Positions 6,217 to 12,716 of a DNA stretch of 12,716 nt are shown one piece after another. The stretch lies in NCBI GenBank assembly GCA_964635015.1, contig CAZWMS010000036.1:1-12716 (forward strand). The letters are read 5' to 3'. The notes beneath the pieces are model-generated. The model searched no databases. It was not told the DNA's origin and saw only the letters and a list, made by a program, of their open reading frames with translations. Each line of letters begins with the position of its first letter. The stretch's first letter is position 1. The stretch comes from CAJWPI01 sp964635015 (GTDB lineage Bacteria > Pseudomonadota > Gammaproteobacteria > Magnimaribacterales > Magnimaribacteraceae). The translations under genes and the position numbers were made by a program.

Positions 6217-7023
6217 TTAAACTACTGATATGCCGCCATCTACAATAATTGCTTGGCCTGTAATGTAGGCTGCAGCTTCTGATGAGAGAAATATCATACT
6301 ATTAGCTATATCTTGAGGATTAGCCATCCTACCTAAAGGTGTTTTTTTTATATATCTTCTTTTAAATAACTTATCTTGAGGAACCTTCTTACCTGCTATA
6401 TATCCTTCAAGTCCACCAGGACAAATAGCATTTACTCTAATATTATGTCTGCCGTAATATGATGCCATTTGTTTTACAAGCTGTATTATTCCCGCCTTTA
6501 TTACGGCATAAGTCATATTTTCTTCTAAATTAGTACCTTCATATATTGTTAAGTCTTGAGCTTTAATTCCATAGATAGAACTCGTCATAATTATACTGCC
6601 TTTAATTTTTTTCTTTGCCATCTCTTCAGCAATTAACCTTGCTGTCCACGAGTAGCTATTTAGATGTATGTCTATATTTTTTCTATATGATAACAATTTA
6701 ATTTTTTTGAAAGAGTTTTTAGTCCAATCTTTAGTCCTAGGATAGGTGCAGTTAATAAAGATGTCTGGGATACAAAATTCAGAAATTATTTTTTTCAAAT
6801 TATCTTCAATTCTATCCATATCTGCACAATCAAAATATGTACCCGAGCAACTTTCTCCTAATTTACCTACTTCTTTAACTACCTTTTTTGTTTCTCCTTT
6901 GTTCTTATCTAAAATTAAGACATTAGCACCTGCTTTTGCTATTTCAATAGACACCTTTCTTCCAATAAGACCAGAACCACCCAATACTATGGCATTCTTA
7001 TTTTTGAGAGAGAAATTATCCAT
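6217..7023 (-). CDS. ptmA: PtmA-like short-chain dehydrogenase
   Basis: Classical SDR of 268 residues with GGSGLIG (15-21) as the dinucleotide-binding loop, Ser148/Ser149 (MTSS) and Tyr172-x3-Lys176 (TYAVIKAG), so the catalytic motif is intact. NCTYPR (91-96) stands in place of the usual NNAG, as in SDRs that sit beside CMP-legionaminate synthetases, and YITGQAIIVDGG (253-264) is the usual C-terminal block. In the Campylobacter ptm locus the equivalent gene PtmA is linked with PtmF to making the amino-sugar precursor of the GDP-dependent legionaminic pathway. Last gene of the minus-strand block, starting five bases after the legF stop with a weak AAAGA. The SDR class is certain; the PtmA assignment rests on position and the NxxYPR feature. 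Confidence 0.75.
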   Translation of the reverse strand: MDNFSLKNKNAIVLGGSGLIGRKVSIEIAKAGANVLILDKNKGETKKVVKEVGKLGESCSGTYFDCADMDRIEDNLKKIISEFCIPDIFINCTYPRTKDWTKNSFKKIKLLSYRKNIDIHLNSYSWTARLIAEEMAKKKIKGSIIMTSSIYGIKAQDLTIYEGTNLEENMTYAVIKAGIIQLVKQMASYYGRHNIRVNAICPGGLEGYIAGKKVPQDKLFKRRYIKKTPLGRMANPQDIANSMIFLSSEAAAYITGQAIIVDGGISVV

Positions 7024-7028
7024 ATTCT

Positions 7029-7724
7029 TTAACTCAATTTTTTTTTCATTATCATCTCAACTATCTCCCAATCTAACATTGAGTCTATATCATAGGCAGT
7101 TTCTTCATCCATTTCATAGAATCCTGTATTCCCAGTAAAGTTAGTTTTATTTTTTAGCAATACTTTCCTTTTCCAAATATATATTGAAGCATTCATATCA
7201 AATACTTTCGGAGCAGACTGTCTTCTATCAAGGTGTAAATTGTTTCTTTTTGTTAGTTGTGCACTTTTTTTGACTATCTCAACCATATTAAAATAAGGGT
7301 TTTTTCTAGCAGGACAGCCTGTTATTAAATTATCGTAATTACCTTTTTTAAAGTATAAAAAGGATTCTTTTATATCCTTTATTGATCTTATTGGAGAGGA
7401 GACATCTAAATCAACAATTACATCATATTTTTTTTTATATTTAATCTCTGCATTTTCCAGAGCATGCCTTATGACAGGTAGCTTGGGGGCTGAATCTCCA
7501 GAGAGCTCTTTGGGCCTTAAAAACCAACATTTAGCCCCAAAGTTTATTGCTTGTTTTGATATTTCTTTTGAATCAGTAGAAACTACAACTTCTGAAAATA
7601 ATTTAGAACTTAAAGCTTGCTCAATAGTATAACCAATTAAGGGTTTTCCCAAGAGGGGCTTAATATTTTTTTTGGGCACCCCTTTTGATCCTGACCTAGC
7701 GCATATAGTACATAAAATATTCAT
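7029..7724 (-). CDS. legF: CMP-legionaminic acid synthetase (acylneuraminate cytidylyltransferase family)
   Basis: Activates a nonulosonic acid with CTP to the CMP-sugar, the donor form used by glycosyltransferases; LegF is called PtmB in Campylobacter. The protein has 231 residues, the usual length. Seen: the CTP-binding N-terminus ICARSGSKGVPKKNIKPL (7-24), STDS (49-52), LDVSSPIRS (106-114), RRQSAPKVFDMNASIYIW (167-184) and the C-terminal DIDSMLDWE (212-220), all conserved in NeuA/LegF/PseF enzymes. The LegF rather than NeuA or PseF choice rests on neighbouring legB, legC and ptm-type genes; no pseudaminic PseB/PseC-like gene is seen. The ATG overlaps the ptmF stop by four bases (ATGA), indicating translational coupling. 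It contains runs of nine A in the coding strand (7428-7436 and 7038-7046), both in Lys codons. Confidence 0.87.
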   Translation of the reverse strand: MNILCTICARSGSKGVPKKNIKPLLGKPLIGYTIEQALSSKLFSEVVVSTDSKEISKQAINFGAKCWFLRPKELSGDSAPKLPVIRHALENAEIKYKKKYDVIVDLDVSSPIRSIKDIKESFLYFKKGNYDNLITGCPARKNPYFNMVEIVKKSAQLTKRNNLHLDRRQSAPKVFDMNASIYIWKRKVLLKNKTNFTGNTGFYEMDEETAYDIDSMLDWEIVEMIMKKKLS

Positions 7725-8632
7725 TTATTAGATTTTTGTATTTTATCTATAATATTCATTACTTCCATGCTTTCTTTTAAAGTGCAGATTTTGGAACTAT
7801 CTCCAGATAATATAGCCTCATGTTCTTCTAAGTAAGTTTTTTCAATAGAATATTTTCTTTTAATCACTTTTTTATTCTTCTTTATGTAATAGAAGGTAAT
7901 TTGTGAGTTCAGGAGGTCTAGGTGTACACTTTTTGATTTAGTGTCTACAAATATTTCTCTTGTGGATTTCTTTGAGAAATAGTTCAAGTTAATGTTAAAA
8001 AAACCTCCCCTAATAATCTTTCCAAATAGATTAAGGTAGTCATCTGACTCAATTTTTAATTCTGAAATTTTAGAATTTTTTGAATAAAGATATTCTATAC
8101 CACCTACAAGGTATCTTAGATAATCTATTTCGTGACTCAAATCTAACAGAACTCCTCCTCCTTTCTTTTTTGAGGCGCTATAAGAATTTTGATAAGAAAT
8201 ATTTTTCCTCCAGCCTGGTAAGTAGGAACTACATATAATATTCACTTGAAGTATTTCATCTTTTTTTATGGACTCTTTGAGCATATTGATAAGAGGATGA
8301 AACCTGAGGTTATAGCCAACAAAATAAGTATTTTTCTTTAAAGATAGTATCCTTTTTTCAGAGAATAGAGGCTTTTCTATAAGAACGACCTTATTTGACA
8401 ATAATTTATCTATTTTTTTGAGTTGCTCAAAATGTAAATATGTTGGAGAAGCTATTACCACATAATCTGGGTCTAAAAGTGAGACATCCTTAAAAGAGCT
8501 AATTTTTCTTAAAGGTATTTTTTTTTGGGAAGACATAACGTAGACATTTTTTTTTCCCAATAACTTTATTAATAATTCAGAATGTTTTCGTCCAATAGAA
8601 CCATAACCTATAATTAGAGCTTTGGAATTCAA
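7721..8632 (-). CDS. ptmF: PtmF-like Gfo/Idh/MocA-family oxidoreductase
   Basis: NAD(P)-dependent sugar oxidoreductase with a Rossmann domain starting ALIIGYGSIGRKH (GxGxxG at 9-14), IASPTYLH (about 61-68), the dinucleotide-site EKP (86-88) and GGGVLLDLSHEIDYL (about 158-172) with the conserved Asp/His of the family. I place the start at TTG 8632: it gives 303 residues starting two residues before the Rossmann strand, overlaps the ptmE TGA as TTGA, and has AAAGAG six bases upstream. The longer reading from ATG 8686 would put 18 non-conserved residues inside ptmE. PtmF in Campylobacter works with PtmA in making the amino-sugar phosphate that feeds PtmE; that role is inferred here from gene order. 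Two runs of nine A (8518-8526 and 8547-8555 on the complement) lie within the first 50 codons. Confidence 0.78.
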   Translation of the reverse strand: MNSKALIIGYGSIGRKHSELLIKLLGKKNVYVMSSQKKIPLRKISSFKDVSLLDPDYVVIASPTYLHFEQLKKIDKLLSNKVVLIEKPLFSEKRILSLKKNTYFVGYNLRFHPLINMLKESIKKDEILQVNIICSSYLPGWRKNISYQNSYSASKKKGGGVLLDLSHEIDYLRYLVGGIEYLYSKNSKISELKIESDDYLNLFGKIIRGGFFNINLNYFSKKSTREIFVDTKSKSVHLDLLNSQITFYYIKKNKKVIKRKYSIEKTYLEEHEAILSGDSSKICTLKESMEVMNIIDKIQKSNK

Positions 8633-9678
8633 TTGAGTCTCTTTACAGCATTTCTGTATTCTTCCCATTGACCTACGTCTATCCAAGAATCGTCGTCTAT
8701 AGGGAAAACACCGACTTTTTTGCCGTCCTTTCTTATTTTTTCTATTAAGTCTGTAATATGAAAGAAGGAATTTTTAGGAATATAATTCAATATACTAGGT
8801 TGTATTACATAAAGACCTGTATTTATAAGATAATCAAGTTTTGGTTTCTCTAGAATTTTTTCTAAATAACCTTCATCATTGATTTCACAAGCTCCGTAAG
8901 GTATAACTATTTCTTTTGCAGAAGCTACAAGTGTTAAGTCACACTTATTTTTCTTATGAAAATCTATAAGATCATTATGATCTATGTCTATAACTACGTC
9001 ACAGTTTGTAACCATAAAAGTAGATTTAATTACCCCCTTTAATTTTTGAAGCGATCCCCCCGTACCTAAAGGTTTTTTTTCTTCAATAAATTTAATCGAA
9101 TAAGAGGGATTCAGCTCTTCAAAGAAAGCTTTTAAGATTTTTCCTTTAAAATTAATAGAAATAAAAAATTTATCAATACCAAGATCAGTAAATTTTTCAA
9201 TAACATTCTCTATCACTGTTTTCTCATTAAGGGGAACAAGGGGTTTTGGTAGTACTTGGGTAAAGGGCTTTAAGCGATTCCCCATTCCTCCTGCCATTAT
9301 TACAACCGGGATTTTTAAATTTTCTCCCTTATCTTCTTTAGAAAATACATCTATCCACTCTACAATTTTGTGAATAGAATTGTCACTATTTAGGATAGGA
9401 ATAACATCATATTTTTCTTTTAAGAAAATCCTTTTAACTGTATTCTTGCTAAATTCTTTTTTGAAGACAAAAAGAGAATTCTGGTTAAATATTTCTTGAA
9501 CAGGTGAATCCATTTCTTTAGCTGATAATAAAGCTCTTCTAATATCTCCATCACTTAATGTACCTACAAATTTATTTTCTTTAACTACGATTAAGCATTT
9601 TTTTCCTTCTCGACTCATTTGCTTTAGAGCCTGTCTAATTGTAAATTTAGGATTTATAAAACTAGCATCATCTTTCAT
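8629..9678 (-). CDS. ptmE: PtmE-like CBS-domain sugar-phosphate nucleotidyltransferase
   Basis: A 349-residue fusion. Residues about 1-112 form a CBS pair (LSDGDIRRALL at 41-51 and YDVIPILNSDNSI at 90-102 are typical CBS strands); residues about 122-349 form a nucleotidyltransferase with MAGGMGNRLKPFT (128-140), LPKPL (143-147), LGTGGSL (204-210), NCDV (225-228) and WIDVGQWEEY (332-341). In Campylobacter the enzyme with this arrangement, PtmE, is a glucosamine-1-phosphate guanylyltransferase giving GDP-GlcN for the legionaminic pathway. The base preference (GTP) cannot be read with certainty here. CBS pairs bind adenosyl ligands and may give allosteric control. Starts 38 bases after the legB stop without a strong ribosome binding site; its TGA overlaps the TTG of ptmF. 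A run of six G lies in codons of LGTGGSL. Confidence 0.85.
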   Translation of the reverse strand: MKDDASFINPKFTIRQALKQMSREGKKCLIVVKENKFVGTLSDGDIRRALLSAKEMDSPVQEIFNQNSLFVFKKEFSKNTVKRIFLKEKYDVIPILNSDNSIHKIVEWIDVFSKEDKGENLKIPVVIMAGGMGNRLKPFTQVLPKPLVPLNEKTVIENVIEKFTDLGIDKFFISINFKGKILKAFFEELNPSYSIKFIEEKKPLGTGGSLQKLKGVIKSTFMVTNCDVVIDIDHNDLIDFHKKNKCDLTLVASAKEIVIPYGACEINDEGYLEKILEKPKLDYLINTGLYVIQPSILNYIPKNSFFHITDLIEKIRKDGKKVGVFPIDDDSWIDVGQWEEYRNAVKRLN

Positions 9679-9716
9679 AACTATTAAATTTTATTTATAT
9701 AAGTACTTTCGTTTGA

Positions 9717-10697
9717 TCAAACATTAAAATTAGTTGACTTAAATCTCTGCAAGTTTTCATCTTTAGAGAACCATTCAATCGTGAGCTTTAGTCCCTCTTT
9801 TATATTAAATTTTGGTTTCCAATTAGTTAGTTTTGTAATTTTTTTGTTGTTACACCTTAGTCTTTCAACTTCACTTGCAGAAGGCCTTACTCTATTTTCT
9901 TCTTGAACAACTTTAACTTCTTTTCCTAGCAACTGATTTATAAGACTAGTTAAATCTTTTACAGATATTTCTTCGTCCATACCTAAATTTACTTCCTCTC
10001 CTATTACTTCAGGTGAGTTCATAATCTCAATAAAACCCCAGCAAGTATCAATAACATATGTTAAGTCTCTAGTCGGGGAAAGATTGCCAAGCTTGATCTC
10101 TTTTTCCTCTGATATTATTTGAGATATGATGGTAGGAATTATTGCCCTTAAAGACTGCCGTGGACCGTAGGTATTAAAGGGTCTTATTATCTTAACTGGT
10201 AAATCGAAAGATTTAAAGTAGCTTAAAGCCAATTGATCAGCAGCTATTTTGGAAGCTGAGTATGGAGATTGTCCTACTTTAGGATGACTTTCATCTATAG
10301 GAGTAAACTGAGCTGATCCATAAGTTTCGCTAGTTGAAGTAATAATTAGATTATCAATTGATTTTTGTCTTGCAGCTTCCAGAACATTGTAAGTTCCTTC
10401 TATATTAGTTCTTATATAAGCTAATGGAGAAATATAAGAATAAGGTATTCCTATTAGCGCAGCTAGATGAAGAATTGTATCTACTTTTTTTGTTGCTCTT
10501 AAAACTGAGTCAAAGTCCCTAATGTCGCCTAAAATAACTTCTAGATCATTTTTAAAATCAGAATTTTCTAACCAACCCCAATCATTGTTAGGGTTGTAGC
10601 GGTCATAAACAACTACGTCATAACCTTCTTTTATCAGTAGCTCAACTAAATGTGAGCCAATGAATCCAGTACCACCAGTAACTAATATCTTTCTCAT
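9717..10697 (-). CDS. legB: LegB-type nucleotide-sugar 4,6-dehydratase
   Basis: Extended SDR of 326 residues; LegB converts a nucleotide-linked GlcNAc (GDP-GlcNAc in Campylobacter) to the 4-keto-6-deoxy product used by LegC. Seen: GGTGFIGSH (8-16), HLAALIGIPYSY (77-88), the active-site TSTSETYG (120-127), YSASK (146-150) with the catalytic Tyr/Lys, and RPFNTYGPRQSLRAIIP (172-188), a block characteristic of the LegB subgroup. It heads the minus-strand block legB-ptmE-ptmF-legF-ptmA. The ATG at 10697 starts directly at the Rossmann strand as in homologues; the ribosome binding site is poor. Its substrate pairing with the convergent legC gene is inferred. It could be a UDP-GlcNAc-using relative, but the neighbouring guanylyltransferase-like gene favours a GDP sugar. 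Confidence 0.86.
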   Translation of the reverse strand: MRKILVTGGTGFIGSHLVELLIKEGYDVVVYDRYNPNNDWGWLENSDFKNDLEVILGDIRDFDSVLRATKKVDTILHLAALIGIPYSYISPLAYIRTNIEGTYNVLEAARQKSIDNLIITSTSETYGSAQFTPIDESHPKVGQSPYSASKIAADQLALSYFKSFDLPVKIIRPFNTYGPRQSLRAIIPTIISQIISEEKEIKLGNLSPTRDLTYVIDTCWGFIEIMNSPEVIGEEVNLGMDEEISVKDLTSLINQLLGKEVKVVQEENRVRPSASEVERLRCNNKKITKLTNWKPKFNIKEGLKLTIEWFSKDENLQRFKSTNFNV

Positions 10698-10863
10698 AAG
10701 GTTTAAGTGAGCCCAAAGAAATAAAGAAAATTTAATTTAATATTTAAAATTTTACTTAAGAATTGATTTAAGTTCTAATTTTAGTGAAAATTTTTTACTT
10801 AGCTGAAAAGATTTTTTAATGCTATATTTTTTTAGTGTCATGTTTAAAGGCTCAAAAAATTGA
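10698..10863 (-). promoter_or_regulatory. AT-rich upstream region of legB
   Basis: This stretch has very low G+C and no supported gene. It contains the inverted repeat ACTTAA/TTAAGT at 10754-10773 (eight-base loop), 57 bases upstream of the legB ATG. ATGACA on the minus strand (10836-10841) resembles a -35 box but has no good -10 partner. A 29-codon minus-strand frame rich in Lys, Leu and Ser (10841-10752) starts with ATG but lacks a ribosome binding site and looks like low-complexity sequence. Confidence 0.3.
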
Positions 10864-10901
10864 TTATCTAGTTCTTAATTTTCCTACATATTCTAGATAA
10901 T
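10854..10901 (-). terminator. Possible intrinsic terminator at the edge of the leg/ptm block
   Basis: Read on the minus strand, ATTATCTAG (10901-10893) and CTAGATAAT (10871-10863) are a perfect nine-base inverted repeat with a 21-base loop, followed by CAA and six T (10859-10854). The loop is long and the stem AT-rich, but the placing of the T run fits a terminator for transcription arriving from the SDR gene at 11885. The stem includes the stop codon of the degenerate ORF. Confidence 0.4.
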
Positions 10902-11079
10902 GAGAGATATTTTCCTGTAAGCATTCTACCTCCAAGCTTTCATCAGTACAAAAAAAAGATCTTTTCACAAAAGGAAAAGGAGAATCTATACGATCACATA
11001 TCTATTCTTTTCCGTTTCTAAGAAACAAATAGGTATGATTCCAGTATTTAATGATTCCACCAATCTTCAGCTCTTCATT
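10864..11079 (-). pseudogene. Degenerate ORF with an in-frame amber codon
   Basis: On the minus strand one frame is open from 11079 to a TAA at 10866-10864, broken only by TAG at 11004-11002. The first part encodes 25 residues including KIGGIIKYWNHTYLFLRNG; the second encodes 45, including DRIDSPFPFVKRSFF and ISHYLEYVGKLRTR. The composition (Trp, Pro, Cys, His, varied residues) is far more protein-like than the surrounding AT-rich gap. There is no ATG at the head: the frame starts after a TAG, and the nearby ATG (11078-11076) is in another frame. It therefore looks like a small gene, or the end of a larger one, decaying behind the SDR gene. I do not recognise the family. An alternative is that the 45-codon part is a separate small protein with an unusual start. 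Confidence 0.38.
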
Positions 11080-11099
11080 CTAATTCTTCTTTATTAAAT

Positions 11100-11885
11100 T
11101 TATAATTGTTCCAGCATAATATTGCTATTCCACCAGGCTGAGTCAGAAAAGGCTCGCATGTCCAGTTCATGAGTCCAAGATGATCTATGTTGTTGTGCTA
11201 AGTGGTAATAAGTATCAGCTATTTTTTCAGGAAGCAGCAATCCATCATGCTCCATTCCCTTGGTTTCCCTAAATTTTTGATACATCTCAGGACCCATCAT
11301 CTTGCCAAGGGTATCAGGGGCATCAACGGCTCCATCCACTACTATATGGGCAATATGAATTCCTTTAAGAGAGAATTCTGCGTTCAGCGACTGACACAAC
11401 ATTCTTCTCGCGCCCATGGCTGCTGCATGAGAATGTTGATTCCTATTTCCTCTCATTGCTGCTGTTGCTGAGGTAACTAGAAATGTTCCTTTTCCTCTTT
11501 CAACCATTAAGGGGCACAAAACCTTAGCAGCTCTAAAAAGACCAAAGCTTGCCATTCTCCATCCCCATTCAAATTCTTTATGACTTGTTTGTTCAAGTAA
11601 CTTCATGCCCGTTTGAGCTCCTAAGTTGTATACAAGAACTTCAATAGGCCCGATAGCTGATTCTATAGAAGTAATAACTTCTTCAATGGCATTATCTTCT
11701 ATGGCATTCATGATATAACCATTTGCTGAACCGCCTTGATCTTCAATATTTTTCACCAAACGGTCTAATCCTTTTTTATCCGAACGCCTGCATAAAGAGG
11801 AGTGATATCCTTCTTGGGCAAATTTTGTGGCTACGGTTCCTCCAATTCCAGCTCCCGCTCCCAACACCAAACATACTGGTTTCAT
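11100..11885 (-). CDS. Atypical short-chain dehydrogenase lacking the catalytic Tyr and Lys
   Basis: A 261-residue SDR-fold protein. Seen: dinucleotide loop LGAGAGIGG (8-16), the NNAG-equivalent YNLGA (86-90), Ser139 in LVTSATAAMRGN, and the block KGIHIAHIVVDGAVDAP (174-190). At the active site, where SDRs have YxxxK, the sequence reads HSHAAAMGARRML, so His153 replaces Tyr and Met157 replaces Lys. The GIHxAHxVxDGA block belongs to a divergent SDR group in which the Tyr is often Phe (FAAAK); loss of the Lys as well is more extreme. It may bind NAD(P) without usual oxidoreductase activity. The start is well supported: AAAGGAG ends six bases before the ATG, with an extended -10 further upstream. 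G+C is visibly higher than in the leg block. Divergent from the SDR gene at 12022. Substrate unknown. Confidence 0.85.
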   Translation of the reverse strand: MKPVCLVLGAGAGIGGTVATKFAQEGYHSSLCRRSDKKGLDRLVKNIEDQGGSANGYIMNAIEDNAIEEVITSIESAIGPIEVLVYNLGAQTGMKLLEQTSHKEFEWGWRMASFGLFRAAKVLCPLMVERGKGTFLVTSATAAMRGNRNQHSHAAAMGARRMLCQSLNAEFSLKGIHIAHIVVDGAVDAPDTLGKMMGPEMYQKFRETKGMEHDGLLLPEKIADTYYHLAQQHRSSWTHELDMRAFSDSAWWNSNIMLEQL

Positions 11886-12021
11886 TAATTACTCCTTTTA
11901 ATAAAAACTATAACAAAAATAGAAAGAACTTGTTGTTGATTTCCTTCAATCTTTTAAGTTATTGCTGATAAAAAAGTTGCAAGCACAGTAGAATACTAGT
12001 AATAAATAATTGGTGGAAATT
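11886..12021. promoter_or_regulatory. Divergent promoter region between the two SDR genes
   Basis: For the minus-strand gene, TGTTATAGT (complement of 11907-11915) is an extended -10 with five of six matches; transcription would begin near 11900, just ahead of the AAAGGAG at 11898-11892. For the plus-strand gene, TAGAAT (11989-11994) is a possible -10, but no -35 at correct spacing is convincing; TTGCAA at 11977-11982 lies too close. GGTGGA precedes the ATG at 12022. Confidence 0.35.
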
Positions 12022-12716
12022 ATGGCTTTAAAAAAGAATAGGGTTATTTTAGTAACTGGAGCAAGCAGAGGAGTAGGCAAAGGAGTGGCGCTAGGTATAG
12101 CAGAAAAGGGTGACACAGTAATAATAACAGGACGTTCCTTAAATAAAGGAACCTCAGTTAGGCAGTTTGGTCTTGAGATAGAAAGCAGCCTAGAGGTAAC
12201 TGCTGAAGAGTTGGATAAAAGGGGGGTGGAAGCAGTTCCCTATCAGCTTGATCAAAATCATGATGAAGAAGTAAAACAATTGGTAAAAATGATAGATTCG
12301 AACTATGGTAGGCTGGATGTGTTAGTTCATGCATCTTGTCAGATACATGATGATTTAGTTAAGCCCCTACCTTTTTGGGAGAAATCTAAAGATATGTGGT
12401 CTTTGGTTGATGTAGGATTAAGGTCAAACTATGTCCTATCTTATTTTGCAGCCCCTCTTATGACTACTCAAAATGAAGGTTTAATTGTTCATATTTCTTC
12501 TCATGGAGCAAGATGCTATATGCATGGTCCAGCATACGGAGCTCAAAAAGCTGGAATAGATAAGATGTCTTTTGATATGGCCTGCGATTTAGAGCCTTTT
12601 AATGTTGCTTCTATCTCTATTTGGTCAGGAATAGTTTTGGATGAGAAAACAGAGTTGGTAAGTGAGAATCAAGATGATACATATATGGAATTTTTAAAAC
12701 GTGGAGCCAGTCAGCA
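12022..12716 (+). CDS. DHRS1-like short-chain dehydrogenase, 3' end beyond the window
   Basis: Begins at ATG 12022 with GGTGGA just upstream; 231 codons are visible and no stop is reached. Seen: TGASRGVGKGVA (12-23), TGR (36-38), an extra stretch of about 15 residues after TGR, LDVLVHAS (98-105) where classical SDRs have NNA, Ser159/Ser160 (HISSHGARCYMHG), Tyr172-x3-Lys176 (AYGAQKAG) and SIWSGIV (199-205). The order and the WxGIV block resemble animal DHRS1 and its bacterial relatives; the catalytic motif is intact, unlike its divergent neighbour. Substrate unknown. The G+C is similar to the neighbouring SDR and higher than in the leg/ptm genes, so it probably belongs to the more stable flank. 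The higher G+C makes AT-rich drift less likely as a cause of the neighbour's lost residues. Confidence 0.88.
   Translation, partial: MALKKNRVILVTGASRGVGKGVALGIAEKGDTVIITGRSLNKGTSVRQFGLEIESSLEVTAEELDKRGVEAVPYQLDQNHDEEVKQLVKMIDSNYGRLDVLVHASCQIHDDLVKPLPFWEKSKDMWSLVDVGLRSNYVLSYFAAPLMTTQNEGLIVHISSHGARCYMHGPAYGAQKAGIDKMSFDMACDLEPFNVASISIWSGIVLDEKTELVSENQDDTYMEFLKRGASQ

Noticed and set aside
8633..8686. Eighteen-residue N-terminal extension of ptmF from ATG 8686
   Set aside because: It lies wholly within ptmE, is rich in Arg/Cys with no family resemblance, and the TTG at 8632 sits directly before the Rossmann strand with a plausible ribosome binding site.
10752..10841. Minus-strand 29-codon peptide upstream of legB
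   Set aside because: Starts with ATG but has no ribosome binding site, and its Lys/Leu/Ser-only character is what AT-rich low-complexity DNA gives.
1..12716. CRISPR array, insertion sequence, integrase or attachment site
   Set aside because: No regularly spaced repeats, no transposase or integrase motifs and no tRNA-linked direct repeats were seen on either strand.

Overview
The window looks like part of a surface-polysaccharide (O-antigen or related glycan) locus from an AT-rich Gram-negative bacterium. The sugars implied are LPS- or capsule-type, intergenic gaps are mostly short, coding sequence is rich in A/T-ending codons and AGA, and TTG and GTG starts occur beside ATG. A free-living marine lineage of small AT-rich genomes (SAR86-like, for example) is a guess from the overall style only; there is no rRNA or tRNA in the window to settle it.

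Left edge (1-273): the 3' end of a YeiH/UPF0324-type membrane protein. Then a tight plus-strand operon, rfbF-rfbG-rfbH (398-3529), encodes the first three steps of CDP-3,6-dideoxyhexose synthesis: glucose-1-phosphate to CDP-glucose, to CDP-4-keto-6-deoxyglucose, to the 3-deoxy intermediate through the PLP/[2Fe-2S] dehydrase. The reductase partner and the final 4-ketoreductase are not here. A 245-base gap with a possible small ORF and nested inverted repeats leads to a flippase-like membrane protein (3775-4752), and then to a LegC-type aminotransferase (4948-6126).

Convergent to legC is a five-gene minus-strand block (10697 down to 6217): legB, ptmE, ptmF, legF/ptmB, ptmA. Together with legC it resembles the Campylobacter ptm/leg gene set that makes CMP-legionaminic acid through GDP-linked amino sugars. 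The hydrolysing 2-epimerase (LegG), the synthase (LegI/NeuB) and the N-acetyltransferase (LegH) are absent and must lie outside the window if the pathway is complete.

Right edge (about 10860-12716): a terminator-like hairpin, a degenerate ORF with an in-frame amber codon, then two divergent short-chain dehydrogenase genes. The minus-strand one has lost both the catalytic Tyr and Lys; the plus-strand one is DHRS1-like, has an intact catalytic motif and runs off the window. Base composition is visibly richer in G+C here than in the leg/ptm block, so the edge of the variable sugar region probably lies near 10,860-11,100.

No CRISPR array, transposase, tRNA or rRNA was found. Nothing is clearly a wholly new system; the most unusual items are the SDR without a catalytic Tyr/Lys pair, a repeated leader element, palindromes next to legB and legC, and the remnant ORFs at the joints.
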